Origin: Bacteroidetes bacterium CG12_big_fil_rev_8_21_14_0_65_60_17
Lineage (GTDB): Bacteria; Bacteroidota; Rhodothermia; Rhodothermales; UBA10348
Length of the DNA stretch: 64,000 nucleotides
Assembly: GCA_002787815.1 (NCBI GenBank)
Contig: PCUY01000016.1
Span: 50,001-114,000 of the forward strand
Reading direction: 5' to 3'
Numbering within the stretch: position 1 is the first letter of the stretch; every line of letters begins with the position of its first letter. The notes beneath the pieces are model-generated. The model had not been told where the DNA came from. It saw only the letters and a program-made list of their open reading frames with translations, and did no database searches. Made by a program: the position numbers and the translations under genes. Below, in pieces: positions 20,652 through 29,659 of this stretch.

Positions 20652-22466
20652 CTACCGGACGACCTGGATCAGTCGGGTTGCCTGCAGGCCGCCACCGTCC
20701 AGGTGGATGACATAGGAGCCGGGCGAAAGCATGCCGGTTGCTGAGCGTATATGTGTCGTTCCTCCGGGAAGGATGCCCTGAAACAGGTTGTTCACGCGGC
20801 GCCCAAGTATATCATACATGTCTACCCGATAGAATCCGGACCGCCCGGCGGAAATTGACACGGAGAGCTGATCCGAGACCGGGTTCGGCCAGACAGAAAG
20901 AGCAGGTGCATCGGGGTCCGGTTGCTCAGCAAGTGTTTCCACGGGTGTGGCTACCGATCGTGGTGTCCAAGAGGCCGAAATTTCCAGGTTGTCACCGGGG
21001 ACGGCCTCTGGATTCGTGTGCGTAAAAACAGCGGTGACGGTACTGAAATTACCTTCAAAGTGCGTGGACTCCTCGCTTCCCAGCAGTTCGGTGACCTGGA
21101 GGGGACCACCGTCGTCCGGCTCCAGAACAAGACGCACTCGGTTCCGGCCTCGAAGCGTCTCCCGTTGCTGCTCCTGGAAGGCAGGCGGGAAGAACCGCCA
21201 ACTCGGCATGTCGAACACAAACTGAAAGTCGGACACATCTGTCCAGCGCACATACCGGACGGCGCCAGCGTTGATGGCATGGTTCGTAAGCCGCGTCTGA
21301 AACCCACCCTCACCGGTTCTGGACGGTGTTTCTCCATTGATCTCACGCCCTGTAAGATCAATTCGAATGGACGAGCGGCCGCCTTCTATGTAACCGAACC
21401 GGTCGTCGAATGAGCGATCGTTGTACAGGTTTGCCGTGTGGAAGTCCGTGATCGCCGAGCCAAGATCGTCGCCGTGCATGACCAGTACGGAATCGATGCC
21501 TTTCGCACCCTTGAGTGTTTCGCCGGTCAGCATCTGGGCGACACCCATGCTGCCAACCCTGTTGGCAAGGTAGGTAATGAACAGTCCCGCCCGCTGGTAA
21601 TCCATGGCCCCCGGGCCTCCGCCGTCCCGCCACTCAAACAGTGTCCTCCGGTACTCATCGGGCAGCGAGAAATAGTTGATACTTCGCCAGAAATAACCCA
21701 GCATGATCATGGCATACTCTGCATACCCTTCCGTCAGAAAGGCCTCGTCCCATCCAGAGGAGAGATGCACAAGATGCGTGTACTCGTGCGCAGCGATGGC
21801 AGCCAGTGTTGTCAGGTTACTCGTGCCGCTTGCCGAATCCAGGTAGAGTACATCGCGACCATTTCCCTGCCCAGGACCGGCATTGGGATTCACATCAGTC
21901 GAGGACACATATCCCAGCGTTCCGGTTGGGCCGCGTCCGATGTCATACAGCAGAATGTCCACCAGACCATCACCGTCAACATCGGGCGGGAGGCCGAACA
22001 CATCATGGATGTTCTCGAAGATCCCCTTGGACGGATCAATGGACTGGGCCGGTGTGCCCTCGAAGATTACGTCGCGAAACCCCGCGATCTCGCCCGGAGT
22101 TACATTTCCGTTGTTCAGTTCTGCGATCTCAACCCACAATACGTACGAACCCGTTATATCAACCACGCGGAATTCCAGGGGCGTCCAGGCACCCGATTCC
22201 AGTACGTTGAATTCCTCTTCGTCGCCGACGTCTGGGGGAGATGCGCTCTTGCGACGGGGAAGCAGCCCGGCCTGTCGGGCATTGAGGTATGCGGCCATAT
22301 GGCGTCGGGCCTCGTCTGAACCCGAATCGGTCGCACAGAAGTGTCCATGAACGTGGTCAGACGCCGAGTGGCCATGGTCAGCGTGCTGAGCGCTGACGAC
22401 AGGCGTCAGGAGTCCCCAAGCCATCCAGACGAGGCCGGACACGAGGATCGTGGCAAGACGCGGCAT
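20652..22466 (-). CDS. Secreted HEYTH metallopeptidase with T9SS sorting domain
   Basis: The 604-residue product starting at ATG 22466 has a signal peptide (MPRLATILVSG... to VSAQ) and a His-rich stretch (HADHGHSASDHVHGH) after cleavage. A DVDGDGLVDILLYD segment resembles a calcium-binding loop. The zinc motif HEYTH is at 227-231, followed by the likely third ligand in LTEGYAEYA. The last ~80 residues (VWPNPVSDQLSVSI, YDILGRRVNN, ATRLIQVVR) form a T9SS type A sorting domain, so export to the cell surface or medium through the SprA-dependent translocon is expected. The open frame upstream to 22697 would bury the signal peptide. It is a paralogue of the gene at 22831-25332. Confidence 0.85.
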   Translation of the reverse strand: MPRLATILVSGLVWMAWGLLTPVVSAQHADHGHSASDHVHGHFCATDSGSDEARRHMAAYLNARQAGLLPRRKSASPPDVGDEEEFNVLESGAWTPLEFRVVDITGSYVLWVEIAELNNGNVTPGEIAGFRDVIFEGTPAQSIDPSKGIFENIHDVFGLPPDVDGDGLVDILLYDIGRGPTGTLGYVSSTDVNPNAGPGQGNGRDVLYLDSASGTSNLTTLAAIAAHEYTHLVHLSSGWDEAFLTEGYAEYAMIMLGYFWRSINYFSLPDEYRRTLFEWRDGGGPGAMDYQRAGLFITYLANRVGSMGVAQMLTGETLKGAKGIDSVLVMHGDDLGSAITDFHTANLYNDRSFDDRFGYIEGGRSSIRIDLTGREINGETPSRTGEGGFQTRLTNHAINAGAVRYVRWTDVSDFQFVFDMPSWRFFPPAFQEQQRETLRGRNRVRLVLEPDDGGPLQVTELLGSEESTHFEGNFSTVTAVFTHTNPEAVPGDNLEISASWTPRSVATPVETLAEQPDPDAPALSVWPNPVSDQLSVSISAGRSGFYRVDMYDILGRRVNNLFQGILPGGTTHIRSATGMLSPGSYVIHLDGGGLQATRLIQVVR

Positions 22467-22518
22467 TCCGGCATGGAAACTGATATAATGGACTGAGCGA
22501 CCACCAAACAGATTCGAT

Positions 22519-22845
22519 ATGACTGCGCATAATTTCACGATGACCCTGATTTTCTCCGTTTCTGCACTTGTCGGTGGGTGCACTGCATCTTCCGTTGGTT
22601 TGGGATCATCGGATATCATTACAGTTGAAGGCATGATAAACGTTTGGGGCGCAGAACCGTTTACCGGGATCGTACTGCATACGGAGGAGAGCAACACCTA
22701 TGTCCTTGTTCTGGACGATGACGAGCGCAGCAATCTCATCACGCCGGTGACGGCCCGTGTTACGGGTCGCGTGTACGTTGACACGTGGCGCGGCCAGCCT
22801 TTTGCACATCTGGACGTAACTTCCATGGATCTACCGGACAAGTAA
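22519..22845 (+). CDS. Small predicted lipoprotein between two peptidase genes
   Basis: The 108-residue protein has an N-terminal hydrophobic segment and lipobox LVGGC (Cys at about residue 21), then about 85 residues of beta-strand pattern (IITVEGMINVWG, GIVLHTEES, YVLVLDDDE, ARVTGRVYVDTW, AHLDVTSMD), reminiscent of a small OB-fold barrel. It starts 52 nt from the divergent peptidase gene and its 3' end overlaps the other, convergent peptidase gene by 15 nt. Function is unknown; an accessory role to the peptidases is only a guess from position. Confidence 0.72.
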   Translation: MTAHNFTMTLIFSVSALVGGCTASSVGLGSSDIITVEGMINVWGAEPFTGIVLHTEESNTYVLVLDDDERSNLITPVTARVTGRVYVDTWRGQPFAHLDVTSMDLPDK

Positions 22846-25332
22846 CATGGACCGGGACGTCGTGGCCGTGGACGTTTCGAGGCGATACAGATAGACTCCG
22901 CTCGAGAGCGCCTCGGGCTCGAATACGGCCGAATGTGAGCCAGCCGTTTGTGCCTGGTCGACGAGCGTTGCGACTTTGCGGCCCAGCATGTCGTAGACCG
23001 CCAGCGTCACGCGATCGGGACGCGCCAGTTCGTACGCGATCGTGGTTCGGTGGGCGAACGGGTTCGGCCAGTTGTTTTTCAACGAAACGGCCTCCGGCAG
23101 GACGGCCTCTTCATCCGTATCGGTGATCGTGAACGCGCGGTCCGAGAACGTGGCCTGGATGGGGACGATCTGGCCCTCGAAAATCAGGTTTCCATTGCCG
23201 TCGTTGATGGTGTTGAACGACCCCCAGCTGAAGTCTCCCGATCCGCCACTGAACGGGAAGTAGAGGGCGCCCGGATTGTCGGTACCCGTGAATGAACTGA
23301 GGCCGACGAAGAGGTGATTGTCATCGCTGCCGGTGTTCTCGATACTGACAAAGAAGGTCTCTGTGAGCTGCTGTATTTCCTCTTCGAAAGCGGTCAGGTC
23401 AATTTCGTGGAACGTCAGTTGTGGTACTTCCATCTGAGTATTGTCGCTCACGTCGAGCGAGAGCACTTCCACGCCCGGAAGCGGATTCGTACCGTCGGCA
23501 GCCGTGTACAGACGCAACCGGAAATCCTGGACATTCGACTGGGCTTCTCCGAAAATGGACATGTAGTAGGTGGCAACCGAGATGGACTCGAGCCGCATGC
23601 CGACCGGGGTCTCGAACCGGTTGGCAAACCGGGATGTGACCGGAAGTTGGCCGTCATCAAGGGAAAACCCGACGAGGAGCGTCTGATCGCCCGACTGCTC
23701 GGTCTGGATTTCCCCGCTGTCATACGTCACGTTCTGGAATGTGATCTGGCTCTGGAGAGGTGACCAGGAGGCGTCGTATGAAACCCCCGCCGTCTGATTC
23801 GTGCCGACTGTGATATCGGTGTGGGGCATGACGAGTGTTACAGCGTCGTAGTCGCCGCTTACCGTCGTGCCCTCACCGCCCAATTCGGCGTCCTGGATCT
23901 GCAGGGGTCCCGATACGGGATCCAGCACCAAGACAGGCATGAGATGGTCCGGGTTGGTGGAACCGGTCGGCACGAGGTTGATGGTGAAATTACTGACATT
24001 TTCCCAGCGTACGTATTCCACGCCTCCCGGACGGACGGACCGGTTGGTGGGTGGTGTTGAGGTCGATGCCGTTCCATCCACAACCGGAATATTGCTCGCC
24101 CGGACGAATGCATATTGATCTTCGAGATGGCCGTAGTTCTCGGCCACACTGCGGTCGTTGATCAGGTTGGCTACGTGAAATCCCTGGATGTACGTTTTGA
24201 GCGTGTTCAGGCCATCGTTACCGGTGAGCTGATTGAGCTGCAATACGTAATTGCCGGCATTTATACCTGTCGAACGCGACAGCGCACCGGTTTCGAGGAC
24301 GCCAACCCGCTCACTGAAGTAGTTCGTGAAGAGTCCGGCTCTCTGGTAGTCTTCCCCGCCCGGCCCGCCAAACTGGGAATTATCACTTCCCGTTCCACGG
24401 AAATCCATGAATGGCCTGGCCCTCTCTGAAGGGCTTGACAGGTAATTGATGGAACGCGCCGTAAACCCGTTCTGCACCTCGGCCCACTCGGCGAGTCCTT
24501 CATCCACGAAGGCGGCATCGCCCGAGTTCACGCGTGCAAAGATCAGGTGCTGGTATTCGTGAGCCAGCGTCTGCTGTACGGACGACTGGTCGCGCCGCTC
24601 CCCGGTCGAAGAGAACATGCCCGGCATGACATCGATATGGATCATATCCCGTGTGTTTCCGGACCCACCAGAGAGATCCGATGGGTCGAAAAAGCCCAGA
24701 ACGGCGCTGAAATTACCCGCCGACGGGTCGAAAAAATCCTGGATGTCGTGCAGCATGACGTCTGTCTTGCCGTCTCCGTCCACGTTGGGTGGCGGGCCGA
24801 AGATCTGCTCATCGTTCAGGATGATCCCCTGGTTTGGGTTGAATGAACCGGCGGGTGTCTGCGTGCCGAGTGCGAGTGCCATCTGGTCCAGGTCAGACTG
24901 CTCCACTGGACCGTTCGGGGCAAGTTGGGCCGTCTCAACCCACAGGTTGAAGGCCTCATGCTCGATGGTCAACGTGAAATCAACCGGGATATAATCACTC
25001 GTTCGGAGATTGAAAACGTGGAAAATCTGTGCTTGTCCAACCTGTGCCGACTGGGCGTCCCCCTTCCTGAGCGGGAATTGTCCCGCATCGCGCATGGATT
25101 TGTACGCCGCGAGTGCCTGTTGCCCCCGATCCGACTCGATCAGCGCGCGCGTAATGTGGAGCGGAACGACATCATCCGCGCCATGGGCGTGCGATGATCC
25201 GTACGTGGCATGAACCTGCGACGACTTGCGGGCTGCGTCGACGTCCAGTACCTGGGCAGGGACAGGCGCCACGACAGCGATTGCGGCGACGGCGAAAACA
25301 ACTGCGCTGTAGATTTTTTTCAGCATGGACAT
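22831..25332 (-). CDS. Large secreted HEYQH metallopeptidase with T9SS sorting domain
   Basis: From ATG 25332 this is an 833-residue exported protein: signal peptide (MLKKIYSAVVFAVAAIAVVA, PAQ cleavage), a calcium-loop-like NVDGDGKTDVMLHD segment, zinc motif HEYQH at 258-262 and DEGLAEWAE as the likely third-ligand region. A long beta-rich middle follows, then a T9SS type A sorting domain (NNWPNPFAHRTTIAYEL, YDMLGRKVATLVD, SMLLVR). It shares the order and several motifs of its shorter neighbour (IFGPPPNVDGDG against VFGLPPDVDGDG), so the two are paralogues. The upstream extension to 25386 lacks a signal-compatible start. Confidence 0.86.
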   Translation of the reverse strand: MSMLKKIYSAVVFAVAAIAVVAPVPAQVLDVDAARKSSQVHATYGSSHAHGADDVVPLHITRALIESDRGQQALAAYKSMRDAGQFPLRKGDAQSAQVGQAQIFHVFNLRTSDYIPVDFTLTIEHEAFNLWVETAQLAPNGPVEQSDLDQMALALGTQTPAGSFNPNQGIILNDEQIFGPPPNVDGDGKTDVMLHDIQDFFDPSAGNFSAVLGFFDPSDLSGGSGNTRDMIHIDVMPGMFSSTGERRDQSSVQQTLAHEYQHLIFARVNSGDAAFVDEGLAEWAEVQNGFTARSINYLSSPSERARPFMDFRGTGSDNSQFGGPGGEDYQRAGLFTNYFSERVGVLETGALSRSTGINAGNYVLQLNQLTGNDGLNTLKTYIQGFHVANLINDRSVAENYGHLEDQYAFVRASNIPVVDGTASTSTPPTNRSVRPGGVEYVRWENVSNFTINLVPTGSTNPDHLMPVLVLDPVSGPLQIQDAELGGEGTTVSGDYDAVTLVMPHTDITVGTNQTAGVSYDASWSPLQSQITFQNVTYDSGEIQTEQSGDQTLLVGFSLDDGQLPVTSRFANRFETPVGMRLESISVATYYMSIFGEAQSNVQDFRLRLYTAADGTNPLPGVEVLSLDVSDNTQMEVPQLTFHEIDLTAFEEEIQQLTETFFVSIENTGSDDNHLFVGLSSFTGTDNPGALYFPFSGGSGDFSWGSFNTINDGNGNLIFEGQIVPIQATFSDRAFTITDTDEEAVLPEAVSLKNNWPNPFAHRTTIAYELARPDRVTLAVYDMLGRKVATLVDQAQTAGSHSAVFEPEALSSGVYLYRLETSTATTSRSMLLVR

Positions 25333-25524
25333 CGTGTCTCTGGGGTCTTGATCTGACGGCATACGGCACGGGTAGGGTATCGACAATTAATATACGATCG
25401 ATAGAGGCGTTTTCGCGGGGAAACGAAATGAGCGGGTCATATCGGATCCTGAATGGTTTTATAGAACCCTTCGTTCCCCATACGGGTAAAGGTGCCCGTG
25501 ACCCTACCGCGCAATCCTGGAAGA

Positions 25525-26364
25525 ATGAAAAAAAATGCACTGACGCCCGAAGAAGCACATGTCATCCTGCACAAGGGAACGGAGCCACCGTTTTCGGGCG
25601 TCTTTTGCCATCACATGGAGAATGGATCCTACGTGTGCCGGCAATGCGGCGCACCCCTCTACCGGTCGAACGACAAATTCGATTCCGGATGCGGGTGGCC
25701 CAGCTTTGATGCCGAAATCGACGGTGCCGTCGAGCGCATACCCGACGTGGACGGCCGCCGAACCGAAATCGTCTGCGCGCGCTGCAAGGGGCATCTCGGG
25801 CACGTATTCACCGGGGAGGGGTTCACGCCACGCAACACGCGGCACTGCGTGAATTCGATTTCCCTTGCGTTTGAGCCGCGCACCGAACGCGCCCTGTTCG
25901 CCTCTGGATGTTTCTGGGGAACGGATTTTCATTTCATGCAGCAGGAGGGCGTTTTGTCCACACGCGTCGGTTACTGCGGTGGTCATGTCCCCAATCCGTC
26001 CTACCGGGAGGTATGTGGCGGACGGACGGGGCACGCGGAAACGGTCGAAGTCGTATTCGATTCCGGACGCGTCAGTTTCGAGGACCTCGTCAAGCTTTTT
26101 TTTGAGACACACGATCCCGGTCAGCGAGACCGGCAGGGCCCGGATGTGGGCACGCAGTACCGCTCCGCCATTTTTTATCTCAACGAAGCCCAGCGTGACA
26201 CGGCTCTCAGACTCATCGAAGAGCTGCGCCAGGGCGGAACGGATGTGGTGACGGAGGTCACGCTCGCAGGTACATTCTGGGAGGCTGAGGACGATCACCA
26301 GAACTACTATGCCCGGACAGGTGGCCATCCGTACTGCCACGTCTACACGAAGCGGTTCGCCTGA
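25525..26364 (+). CDS. msrBA: Bifunctional peptide methionine sulfoxide reductase MsrB-MsrA
   Basis: The 279-residue fusion repairs both stereoisomers of methionine sulfoxide. The MsrB half comes first: LTPEEAHVILHKGTEPPFSG, two zinc CxxC pairs (CRQC and CARC), CGWPSFDAEI, and catalytic Cys108 in HCVNS. MsrA follows, with catalytic Cys129 in GCFWGTDFHF, then RVGYCGGHVPNPSYREVCGG and QYRSAIFY. No signal peptide is seen, so it is probably cytosolic. The start at ATG 25525 fits the MsrB N-terminus; a GTG at 25492 is possible. Confidence 0.95.
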   Translation: MKKNALTPEEAHVILHKGTEPPFSGVFCHHMENGSYVCRQCGAPLYRSNDKFDSGCGWPSFDAEIDGAVERIPDVDGRRTEIVCARCKGHLGHVFTGEGFTPRNTRHCVNSISLAFEPRTERALFASGCFWGTDFHFMQQEGVLSTRVGYCGGHVPNPSYREVCGGRTGHAETVEVVFDSGRVSFEDLVKLFFETHDPGQRDRQGPDVGTQYRSAIFYLNEAQRDTALRLIEELRQGGTDVVTEVTLAGTFWEAEDDHQNYYARTGGHPYCHVYTKRFA

Positions 26365-26403
26365 GAACGCGGCACAGCGTAGTGCGACTCCGATCGAGCC
26401 GTA

Positions 26404-27645
26404 CTACCGAAGACGCGAAACGTACGCTTCTCCCGCGACGGAATCGCCTGCTTTCCCGATCAGTGCCATTTCCTCCAGCAGATCAATGGACGAAGCGAAT
26501 GCCGTATCGCCCACATCGACCACCTGGGTTTGTTTCCACTCACCGTCCGGGGAAAGTGAAAACACATACACGATGCGGTCGATGTTACGGTCCATGGCCA
26601 GTTGTTCGTCGTAACCCACGGCCGCCAGACGGCCACCCCTGATGCGCACGAGCGATCCGAACGCGCCATGGTCATAGGGCGTGGACGGCCGGAGGGTATG
26701 GGTCAGTTCCCATGAACCGTCGGAACGCCGCTCCAGGATGCGAACCCGTCCGCTGCCGTCACGGCGTGCACGGCTTTCCCCGATGGCGAGTCGTTTGCCC
26801 GAGAGGCTGATGGGCACGAAAAACGAGTCGACGCCACGCATAATCTCCTCAAGCACCCACGTTCCGGACGCATCGCGCTGGTACGTGAAGACAATACCCG
26901 GTTTCTCGCGTGCCCAGGTCGATGCGCCCACCGCGAGCAGATCACCATCCGCGTCAATGGAGGCGCCGTAGACAGCCTCCTCGGCGGCGAGCGGACTCTC
27001 GAGCCTGGCCGTCTGTACGAACTGGCTGTTTCGCCGCTCGTAGATGTAGACGACCCCGTTGTAGGTCTGTCCTGATGTATCGCCGGCGGTCGTTACGGCG
27101 AGGAGGTCTCCGTCGAGCACCATGGCGTTGGCGAACTCTCCATGGCGCCCGTCGTCGGGCTGTTCAATGCGCTGAATCTGGTGCCAGGACCCATCCAGGC
27201 TGTCCTGTTCGAAAATGTATACCGCGTTCGATGTCGATTCGCGGAAGAAGGGTCTGTTGGAGGTTACGGCAATGCGCCCGTCGGACGCATCGACATGACT
27301 GCCAAAAAAATGCTCCTCGTGGCAGTCGCCGGGTCTGAGCGTGGCTTCGAGTGTCCACGACGTGGTCCTGTCGCCCTGCCGGAATACGTTGACTTCGCCC
27401 GAGCGCGTACCGCATGCGTTGGCCCCCGGCGCTCCGACGACCGCCAGCGACCCATCGAGAGCGGTCGACGCGCCGAAAAACGTACCCCTCGTCGTGTCGG
27501 GTGCCGGAAGCCGGCTGAGCTGGGCATGTGCCGTGGGCAGTACGCAGGTCCACACGGTCACCACGCAAAGGAGCCTCCTCAGGGCCGCTAAAACAGGAAC
27601 GAGCGGCACGGAGCGTGGCATGATATGCGTGGGAAAGGGATTCAT
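26404..27645 (-). CDS. Secreted FG-GAP repeat protein
   Basis: The 413-residue product starts at ATG 27645, whose bases overlap the TGA of the upstream ABC-F gene (TGATG), suggesting translational coupling. An N-terminal signal region (LLCVVTVWTCVLPTAHA) is followed by about six repeats of the type 'FGxSxxxDGxxxxVGAxxxxxxxGxVxxF' (FFGASTALDGSLAVVGA, FFGSHVDASDGRIAVTS, YGASIDADGDLLAVGA), the integrin-like FG-GAP beta-propeller. It should fold as an extracellular propeller that may bind ions or glycans. No sorting domain is visible at the C-terminus and no enzyme activity can be assigned. Confidence 0.78.
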   Translation of the reverse strand: MNPFPTHIMPRSVPLVPVLAALRRLLCVVTVWTCVLPTAHAQLSRLPAPDTTRGTFFGASTALDGSLAVVGAPGANACGTRSGEVNVFRQGDRTTSWTLEATLRPGDCHEEHFFGSHVDASDGRIAVTSNRPFFRESTSNAVYIFEQDSLDGSWHQIQRIEQPDDGRHGEFANAMVLDGDLLAVTTAGDTSGQTYNGVVYIYERRNSQFVQTARLESPLAAEEAVYGASIDADGDLLAVGASTWAREKPGIVFTYQRDASGTWVLEEIMRGVDSFFVPISLSGKRLAIGESRARRDGSGRVRILERRSDGSWELTHTLRPSTPYDHGAFGSLVRIRGGRLAAVGYDEQLAMDRNIDRIVYVFSLSPDGEWKQTQVVDVGDTAFASSIDLLEEMALIGKAGDSVAGEAYVSRLR

Positions 27646-29651
27646 CAAGACCGGGACGTGAGCTCTTCCGCCATCACTTCCCAACGTGCGTAGCATGCTG
27701 CAAGTTTTTGTTGCAACGCTTCGTAGTCGGACATGAGGTTCTTGCCGTCCTCCGGGTTGGCGAAAATGGCGGGATCGGCAAGGCGTGCTTCCATGGATTC
27801 CTTCCGGGTCTCCAGTTCAAGGATATCTGCCTCGAGTGCCGAGTGCTTCCGGTTCAACTGATAATCATTGAGACCGGCGTACTCCGAACCACGGCTGTTC
27901 TCGGCCCTGGACGGAGCCGGCGTTTTCTGCCGGTTTGCTTCTGCAGCCTCCTGATTTTTCCGGTTTTCTGCCCGACGTTCCTTTTTTTGGCGTGTGCGCT
28001 GCTTTTCATGGGCTCTGTCTTCTTCCTCCAGGGCCTGCTGCTTCCACTCGTACTCGGCATACGTGCCTTCGTATTGGTACAGATGGCCATCCTCTACACG
28101 CCAGACGCTCGTGGCGACTGCATCCAGAAAATGCCGGTCGTGTGAAATGAGCACGAACGTACCGGTGTACTGCGTGAGTGCTTCCATCAGGACCTGTATG
28201 GACTGCAGGTCCAGGTGGTTCGTGGGCTCATCGAGCACGAGCAGGTTTGCCGGTGACGTCAGTGTACGGGCCAGGGCAATGCGGCTACGCTCACCCCCCG
28301 AGAGCACGCGGATGGGCTTTTCGACCTCCGCTCCCCGGAACAGGAACGCACCCAGGATGGAGCGCAGTTCGGTTTCGCTGCGCTCGTAGGCAACTTCCCG
28401 AAGGGCGTCAAGGGCCGTGTGGTCCGAGTTCAGCGATTCCGCCTGATGCTGCGCAAAGTGCTGCATGTGCACGTTGTGTCCCTCTTTGCGCGTGCCTTCG
28501 AACGGCTCCGTGCCGAGCAGCATGCGTGCAAGCGTGGACTTGCCGGCTCCGTTGCGCCCGATGAGGGCTATTTTCTGACCTCGTTCAATATGAATGGGGT
28601 CGGCATTTTCAAATACGGTGATATCGCCGAATTCACTCGGGTAGGTTTTCGAGAAACGGGACAGCTCCAATACCACCTTTCCCGAGCGGGGGGCTTTGGG
28701 AAAACGGAACGATATCTGCGCTTCGTCCGGTGGAAGCTCGGGAATCCGGTCCAGCTTTTCGAGCGCTTTGACCCGGCTCTGTACCTGCGTGGCCTTGGAC
28801 GCTTTCGCCCTGAAGCGCTCAATGAAGCGCTCCGTGTCCTGGATCATTTTCTGCTGGTTCTCCCACGCGGCACGGTGATGTTCGCGCCGGATCTGACGTT
28901 CCTGGAGGTAAAAATCATAGTTGCCGGTATATTCCGTCAGGCGACCCTGCATGATCTCTACCGTCCAGTTGGTCATGCGGTCCAGGAAGCGGCGGTCGTG
29001 TGAGACAAGGACGACGGTTCCAGGATAGGTCCGCAGATAGTCCTCCAACCACGCAATACTGTCAATGTCCAGGTGGTTCGTCGGCTCATCGAGCAGCAAC
29101 ACGTCGGGCTCATCGAGCAGCAGCCGGGCCAGCGCCACGCGCATGCGCCATCCTCCCGAGAACGTCCTGAGCGGGCGGTGCATGTCATCGGCCCGGAAGC
29201 CGAGTCCCGACAGCACCGATTCCGTTCGGGGCACGATCAGGTGAGCCTCGCGCGCGGCCAATTGCTCGTGAACCTGCGCAAAATCGTCCATGATACGCGC
29301 ATACGCCTCGTCCGAATGATCCTCGTAGTTCTCCATCTGAGCCTGGAGCTTCTCCTCCCGGCGTTGCAACTGCTGGATGTCGGCGAACGCTTCCAGCGCC
29401 TCTTCGAGTACGGTCCGATCGGCCGCGAGCTCCTGCGTATCCTGCTTCAGGTAACCGACACGCCAACCGCCGTAGGTTATGGAGCCACCATCGGCCCGTT
29501 GCTCGCCCGATATGAGTCGTAGCAGCGTTGTCTTGCCGGCACCATTGGGCCCGACAAGACCGATCCTGCGTTTTTCACGTATGGACCATGTCACGCCGTC
29601 GAGTACCGTGTGGCCTCCGAAGGCCAGGGAAATATTCTGCAGTTGGATCAC
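27645..29651 (-). CDS. ABC-F family ATPase (ribosome-associated type)
   Basis: The 668-residue soluble protein has two ATP-binding cassettes and no membrane domain. The first has Walker A GPNGAGKTT (about 35-43), signature FSGGWRMR and DEPTNHLD; the second has GRNGAGKST, LSGGERSR and DEPTNHLD. A charged linker lies between them and a basic, helical C-terminal domain (EKQRTRQKKERRAENRKNQE plus a coiled coil) resembles Uup/YheS-type ABC-F proteins. These act on the ribosome in translation or, in some members, antibiotic resistance; which applies here is unknown. It lies 8 nt after the sugar transferase gene and overlaps the next gene. Confidence 0.93.
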   Translation of the reverse strand: MIQLQNISLAFGGHTVLDGVTWSIREKRRIGLVGPNGAGKTTLLRLISGEQRADGGSITYGGWRVGYLKQDTQELAADRTVLEEALEAFADIQQLQRREEKLQAQMENYEDHSDEAYARIMDDFAQVHEQLAAREAHLIVPRTESVLSGLGFRADDMHRPLRTFSGGWRMRVALARLLLDEPDVLLLDEPTNHLDIDSIAWLEDYLRTYPGTVVLVSHDRRFLDRMTNWTVEIMQGRLTEYTGNYDFYLQERQIRREHHRAAWENQQKMIQDTERFIERFRAKASKATQVQSRVKALEKLDRIPELPPDEAQISFRFPKAPRSGKVVLELSRFSKTYPSEFGDITVFENADPIHIERGQKIALIGRNGAGKSTLARMLLGTEPFEGTRKEGHNVHMQHFAQHQAESLNSDHTALDALREVAYERSETELRSILGAFLFRGAEVEKPIRVLSGGERSRIALARTLTSPANLLVLDEPTNHLDLQSIQVLMEALTQYTGTFVLISHDRHFLDAVATSVWRVEDGHLYQYEGTYAEYEWKQQALEEEDRAHEKQRTRQKKERRAENRKNQEAAEANRQKTPAPSRAENSRGSEYAGLNDYQLNRKHSALEADILELETRKESMEARLADPAIFANPEDGKNLMSDYEALQQKLAACYARWEVMAEELTSRS

Positions 29652-29659
29652 GGTAGGGC

